Shown piece after piece: positions 59,404 through 64,000 of a DNA stretch of 64,000 nucleotides (the stretch's first letter is position 1; each line of letters opens with the position of its first letter). The notes beneath the pieces are model-generated. The model saw nothing but the letters and a program-made list of their open reading frames with translations, was not told the origin of the DNA and did no database searches. The stretch is from Dipteris shenzhenensis (taxonomy: Eukaryota > Polypodiophyta > Polypodiopsida > Gleicheniales), in NCBI GenBank assembly GCA_047967505.1, contig CM106540.1; one strand, 5' to 3'. The position numbers and the translations under genes are program-made.

Positions 59404-62172
59404 CTAGAAGAAAAGCAAGCTTGATTTGGAGCTAGCAACTTTTCTTTTAGCATGCAGCCTCTGTAGTATGCCTCGGTAAAACCATTGGAAGACTTCCTTC
59501 AGACTATTTGCCTTCTGACTCCCTCCATAGTGTTGTGTGTGTCTAAAAAATGCATTACATGCCATGTAGTGAGACTTCTCCATGCCTTGGGTAGACCAAA
59601 TAGCTGGGCATCCATACTTTTTGACAAAATAGGGAAGGTGGTTGTATATGATATGCTGTAAGACATAAGAATGCATAGTAAGTAATAAAAAAAAGAGGAT
59701 CACACATAGTAAAAGAAAAAGACAAAACCTTACCATGTAGTGAGTTATATTGTAGGCTATCCACGCGTCTTTCATTGACTTCCCAAAATGTTTAATTGCC
59801 TCCTCAAAGTTCTTGTAATCACTCTTTGTCCATGTTACTTTGTCACAGAACATGAAGAGTTGATCAAGAGACCTCCACACCTCTGCCTTCCTATTTCGTG
59901 CTTCCCCATCTGCCTCATGATCTTTCAAAGCATTATGGACTTGCTTCCACAATCCATAATTAATCTTTGAAACTGTTCTATCTTGCCTTACTTGCTTACT
60001 ATGTTTGGGTCGAGACAAGAATCTTCTTGCCTTAACACCACCAATAGAGGGCTTGATTCGTACCTCCTTGCCATTGGTAGACTGTTTAAAATCCTTTGTG
60101 ATTTGAACATCTCCTCCATGCACACCTATATCGGATAACACTTTTTCCAATGCTTGAAGAGCATCCTTTCTATTTTTTTCGGGACGGAGTTTCCAAGAAA
60201 ATCCAATATATAAAAATACCAATTTCTCAATTATTCGACATAGACCATGCAATGTGCAGATGTGAACATTACATAGTGGAATGTCCAGAATGGCCTTGAA
60301 GTCAGGGTCAACTTATCTCTATTAGGTGCTCTCTTCCACCATTTTGAATCCATTACTTGAGCTGATTCTTTGTAGTAAAGACAAGGAGACTTTGAGTTGC
60401 CTCCTTTACTAATGTTATACATGCACTTAAGTGTTTTAAGATCCCCGGCCATGTGCCACTCTACTTGAAAATCACCTTTTCCTGCAACATGGAGATTCTC
60501 GCCTTGCACTTGTCTTTTGATTATTCTTGGTATCTTCGTGTGGTGAAACACCCAATCTAGTGTTTCACGGTCTTCGGTCTTCACCTGCCAGATTATAGAA
60601 AACAAAAGTATTACTATAACAGATTTGAAAACAATGACCAAAATCAAGTATAAAACAAAAAATGATCATACCTGGAACGAGCCTAACCACCATATGTGTT
60701 TCTCTGACTGCACACTAAAATACTTCGAACTCGCTTCAGTCAATGATGTATCAATTGCTCCATTCATCAATGTAATAGTAACTCTTTCCATTTTCTTTTC
60801 CTTTACAACCTCACACTCATCCAGTTTGATAACAAATTTCAAAATGCCTTTGCACTCCTCAAATGTTATTCCATAAAACTCGACCATTCTTTTTTGAAGT
60901 TGTTGCAGATCTAAAAATATATTGTTCCAAGGATCATACACAGTGGTTCCTTTAACACCATGAAATATTTCTTCAATATGGATATATTGCCCAATAAATT
61001 CATCTATACTTTCATTCAAATGACCTCTTATCCTCCACACGGTTGCTGGATTTGGCAGTAAAACTCGTTTAATCCTTTGATCTTTCAAAGATGAGGATAT
61101 TGCATGGAAAATCGAACTATATCCCTTCCTACTAACTCCACTAACATCAAGAGCCTCTTGGATTATAGTGCCATCAACTTGATTATTGGATACAAAGTCC
61201 TCTACAACATTGTGTTTGACTGTTTTGTATTTTTTTTCCTCAATCAAACCTTTTGCTACACCGCAAGAAAGCAATCCTTTCATTTGTTTAACAGGAAGAA
61301 GTTTCGGGTCCATATTTTCTTTTGCAGGCTCTAATAATTTCCTGTAGTAACAACACAATATGACTATATCATTCAGCACCTCCATTCTTATTTTGCAACA
61401 ATCGACGAAATAGATATAGTCTAGAAGAGAGCCTTTTTGAGTATACAAAATGATAAATTTCAATCTAACCTTGCTTCTTGAATTCGTCGCTTGCATCCAC
61501 CAGTCCCAGCCTTCAAATTTGCAATGTTTTTAATCTTCCTGCTACGTAGTCTGTCTCCAAGCATGGTTCTCTTCTTTCTTGCTCTTGTCAACTCTTTTTT
61601 ACTCTTTGAATGCTCCTCAATTTCATTCTACAACTGCTACTCCAATTTTGCACGAATGGCTATCTCCTGCATCTTGGCCCCCTTTTCTTGTAGGTACATC
61701 ATTTTATATGTTTCCGCAAATGTAGACTGTGCTGAAATATAACCAAGAAATCCATTTTGTCCATCACTAGCAAACCTCAGTAATGTGGTGGGATTGACAA
61801 ATGGAGGTGTAGAGTTTTTTACTTGACATTTTGGATATATGCTTCCATCGCACCATAAGTCAATATGTTGAAGCCCTTCTCTTCTCATATTTTCCCGCTG
61901 TTGAGCATTCAGCACCGTATCCTTTCGTCTTTTTTGTGCTGGAGCATATTGTTCTTCTAAGTCGATGTGAAGATGGTGTAATCGCTTCTTCTGAGATAGT
62001 GACTCACTAGTATCGGCCGTTTTTTGTGCTTCTCAGGTTGCGAAGTTTGTTTTTCAATCTCATAGTCATTTTGTAACATGAATCGTGGAAGTGTGGTGGT
62101 ATCCATGTGAATATTTTGAAAACTTGCAATCACCAAGTTCAGTGATGGACTCTTTATGAAAGGCCTGCACAT
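59404..62172 (-). pseudogene. element gene D: putative DDE-type transposase
   Basis: Exons on minus: about 61470-62172, 60672-61341, 59734-60584 and 59404-59655, joined at GT/AG sites in matching phase. The middle has the layout of an RNase H-like transposase: KFVIKLDECEVVK (possible first Asp), WHMAGDLKTLKCMYNI then GGNSKSPC (second Asp and a partial zinc site), PLCNVHICTLHGLCRIIEKL, and near the end STQGMEKSHYMACNAFF (possible Glu). The N-terminal part (61470-61915) is Lys/Arg-rich and probably helical. Two TAGs near 61620-61640, a frameshift near 62020 and one near 60310 mean this copy is defective. The superfamily is not certain; it resembles the DDE pattern with inserted Cys/His residues seen in KDZ-like elements. 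Confidence 0.55.
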
Positions 62173-62387
62173 GTCGGCGAAAGAGATGCGGAATCTTTGG
62201 TAAACAAAAAAATCTAAGGAGATATTTAATGCAAAATCGTGTTAGTCAGACAAAAGATTATCTTATTCCTTTTTGAATTGACAGCTCTGTAGTCCTTACT
62301 GACAGTTCTGAGCCACGTTTCTGTATTTTACTATTTTTGAGGTCTTTTGGGAGAGAAATAAATCAAAAAATAGTGAATTTCTTACAG

Positions 62388-62419
62388 GGCCCCAAAATGA
62401 GTTCCCTTTTTCCCTAATG
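62388..62419 (-). repeat. right terminal inverted repeat
   Basis: On the minus strand it reads CATTAGGGAAAAAGGG, then AACTCATTTTGGGGCC, matching the left end. Confidence 0.93.
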
Positions 62420-62960
62420 CAGTAGAGCAAAGCTGGGTATATGTGCCACCGCTCCTCCCCCCTCATCCCATTGAATTATTATGATCTTGGCTCCGATGAC
62501 CAAGAAATTCTCCCATGGCAACCATCTAATCGCACGTCATGGCTAGTGGATGATGTATATGACCGCCTACACTAGGCTGGGCTACCAGCAAAGTTGGGTG
62601 TATGTGCCACTGCTCCTCCCCCCTCATCCTATTAAATTATCATGATATTGGCTCCGATGACCAAGAAATTCTAGCTGATGTAGATGACTACCTATGCTAG
62701 GTTGGGCTACCAGCAAAATCCAGCTAGTGGATTGTGTGCTCTTAGTAGCAATAGGCACCTAGAGTCACACAACTGACACAAGATCTTGGCTCCGATGACC
62801 AAGAAATTCTAGCATGGCAACCATCTAATCGCACGTCATGGCTAGACGATGATGTAGATGACTACCTATGCTAGGTTGGGCTATCGGCAAAATCCAGTTA
62901 GTGGATTGTGTGCTCTTAGCAGTGATAGGCACCCAGAGTCACACAACTGACACAAGAAAC
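62420..62960. repeat. tandem/dispersed units, right of the TIR element
   Basis: The CAACCATCTAATCGCACGTCATGG and GGGCTACCAGCAAAG units of 52067-52294 continue here. A longer version adds CCAGCTAGTGGATTGTGTGC and CACACAACTGACACAAG, repeated twice (about 62715 and 62893). Confidence 0.85.
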
Positions 62961-62994
62961 GAAGGGGGAAAGAGTGGGAGGGCGGCAAGTCTAG

Positions 62995-63005
62995 CTATAT
63001 AAAGG
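62995..63005 (+). promoter_or_regulatory. possible TATA box
   Basis: CTATATAAAGG stands out in this GC-richer segment. A transcript could start about 30 bases downstream, but no gene follows in the window. Confidence 0.3.
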
Positions 63006-63177
63006 CCTTAAGGGCAGAGAAACAATTCACCGCACCTAGGAAATTTTCTCTCATACCCCCTTCCACGCTCTCTCCAAGCCCCCTTCTACCCCTATGATGA
63101 ATCTTCTACTGCAACCTCGATGCCCCTTCATAATGCTACCAAAGTCATGGGATCCATTGCCATGATCAAGGGAGTTG

Positions 63178-63790
63178 CAGGATGGGGAGCCAAGGGAAAC
63201 ATGTCATCGTTGTTCTGTCAGGCACTGGTAGAGAACTCAACTTGGTGAGGAGACTCTCATAATTGAGCACAACCTTTGGTACTAGGGAAGGAGAACTCAA
63301 CTTGGTGATAAGCTGTAACACACTGAGAGCATGTGTCAATGTGCTGGAGCTCACCAACAGATTGAGTTCCTTGTCCACTATCGAATGTTGTGCTCGATTG
63401 AGCTCACCACCAAGTTGAGTACTCTCTACCAGTGCCTTGAAAGAAGTTTCTATGAAGACAATTCCTTGAAAGACTTGAAAGAAAAACCTCATGACCAACC
63501 ATGTTGCAGCATGGGGAGCCAAGCGAAATGGGTCATCGTTGTTCCATAAGGCAGTGGGAGAGAACTGAACTTGGTGTTAAGCCTCTCGTAATTGCACACA
63601 ACCAGCTTCCATACTAGGGAAGGAACTCAACTTGGTCATCAGCTCTAACGCACTGAGAGCATGCATCAATGTGTTGCAGCTCAACATCAAATTGAGTTCC
63701 TTATCCGCTGTCAAATGTTATGCTTGATTGAGCTCACCTCCAAGTTGAGTTTCCTTTTCCAGTGCCTTGACTTATGAAGTTGCTATGAAA
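63178..63790. repeat. two tandem copies of a 330-bp unit with internal foldback
   Basis: GGATGGGGAGCCAAGG at about 63181 recurs as GCATGGGGAGCCAAGC at about 63509, and the rest of the unit follows collinearly. In the first copy, AGGCACTGGTAGAG plus AACTCAACTTGGTG (63220-63247) is the inverse of 63408-63437. Frames on either strand here merely follow the repeat. Confidence 0.8.
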
Positions 63791-63799
63791 AAGGTTATT

Positions 63800-63965
63800 T
63801 CAATTACGAGGTGCTCGTATTGTCCCCTACATACGAGGAGTTCTATGTCAAAATTATAAGAAATTCCTACCTACGATAGCACCACGAGCTGCTCATATTG
63901 TCCCCTGTATACAAGGCACTAGGTCAAAAGTGTAAGAAAGTGCTAACAAGGGCAAAAAGTGACAC
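63800..63965. repeat. degenerate direct repeat of about 90 bp
   Basis: ACGAGGTGCTCGTATTGTCC near 63807 and ACGAGCTGCTCATATTGTCC near 63885 begin two related units. Confidence 0.7.
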
Positions 63966-64000
63966 CTAGTCTTGCCACAATGGTGGTGTTGATAAGTGCT

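Larger units (their letters stand above)
52295..62419. mobile_element. 10.1-kb TIR element with histone H3 and Ulp1-like protease
   Basis: 32-bp terminal inverted repeats (52295-52326, 62388-62419; two mismatches) begin CATTAGGRAAAAAGGG on both ends. The flanking 154-bp tandem repeat stops at the left end and resumes at the right, which independently fixes the boundaries. Inside are four spliced gene units, alternating in direction: unknown protein A (+), H3-Ulp1 (-), unknown acidic protein C (+), putative transposase (-). The ends do not start with CACTA, and no clear target duplication is visible (TA or CA are possible). Ulp1-like proteases occur in several large eukaryotic DNA transposon groups; a histone is not a known cargo I can name. 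Confidence 0.9.

Noticed and set aside
52295-62419. Classification as CACTA, MULE, hAT or Polinton
   Set aside because: The ends are not CACTA-like, no 8-9-bp target duplication is seen, there is no hAT dimerisation signature, and no DNA polymerase or capsid genes are present.

Overview
This is plant nuclear DNA. It has spliced genes with GT/AG introns, one clear WRKY group IId transcription factor, and a dense nest of plant transposable elements of several classes. Most of the window is mobile or tandemly repeated DNA that is decaying. I see no rRNA, tRNA or CRISPR. The repeat load and the mix of Ty3/gypsy, Ty1/copia, Helentron-type and TIR elements suit a large plant genome, perhaps a seedless plant such as a fern. 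The species is an inference I cannot settle from sequence alone.

Layout. 1-10320 is a minus-strand Ty3/gypsy element cut by the window edge: degenerate gag-pol, a long leader with (GA)n and G-rich tracts, a tRNA-Asp-type primer site and a 1.3-kb 5' LTR. 10321-14888 is AT-rich intergenic DNA. 14894-20230 is a complete but decayed minus-strand Ty1/copia element with a perfect ACACA target duplication. 20351-24370 holds a second copia gag fragment and a plus-strand gypsy RT/RNase H fragment. 24370-32142 is non-coding or decayed DNA with two short LTR/primer-site candidates. 32143-33461 is another copy of the first gypsy LTR in the opposite orientation. 33462-38300 is AT-rich DNA with a foldback and a kinase-like pseudogene. 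39950-42398 is the only ordinary host gene, a three-exon WRKY. 43368-49270 is a Helentron-like Rep-helicase-endonuclease pseudogene, split by a small LTR retrotransposon (44701-46911, TSD AGAAG). 50640-52294 and 62420-63960 are tandem and dispersed repeats.

The most remarkable object is at 52295-62419. It is a 10.1-kb element bounded by 32-bp terminal inverted repeats and inserted in a local tandem repeat that resumes on the other side. It carries four multi-exon gene units: an unknown 402-residue protein (+); a divergent histone H3 with several CENH3-like residues, whose frame continues past one TAG into a Ulp1/SENP-like protease (-); an unknown acidic protein (+); and a DDE-like putative transposase (-). 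The histone frame is intact, while the transposase, the protease and the acidic protein carry stops or frameshifts.

A transposon-borne histone H3-protease gene is not something I recognise from described element classes. I regard it as the window's candidate for an undescribed system.
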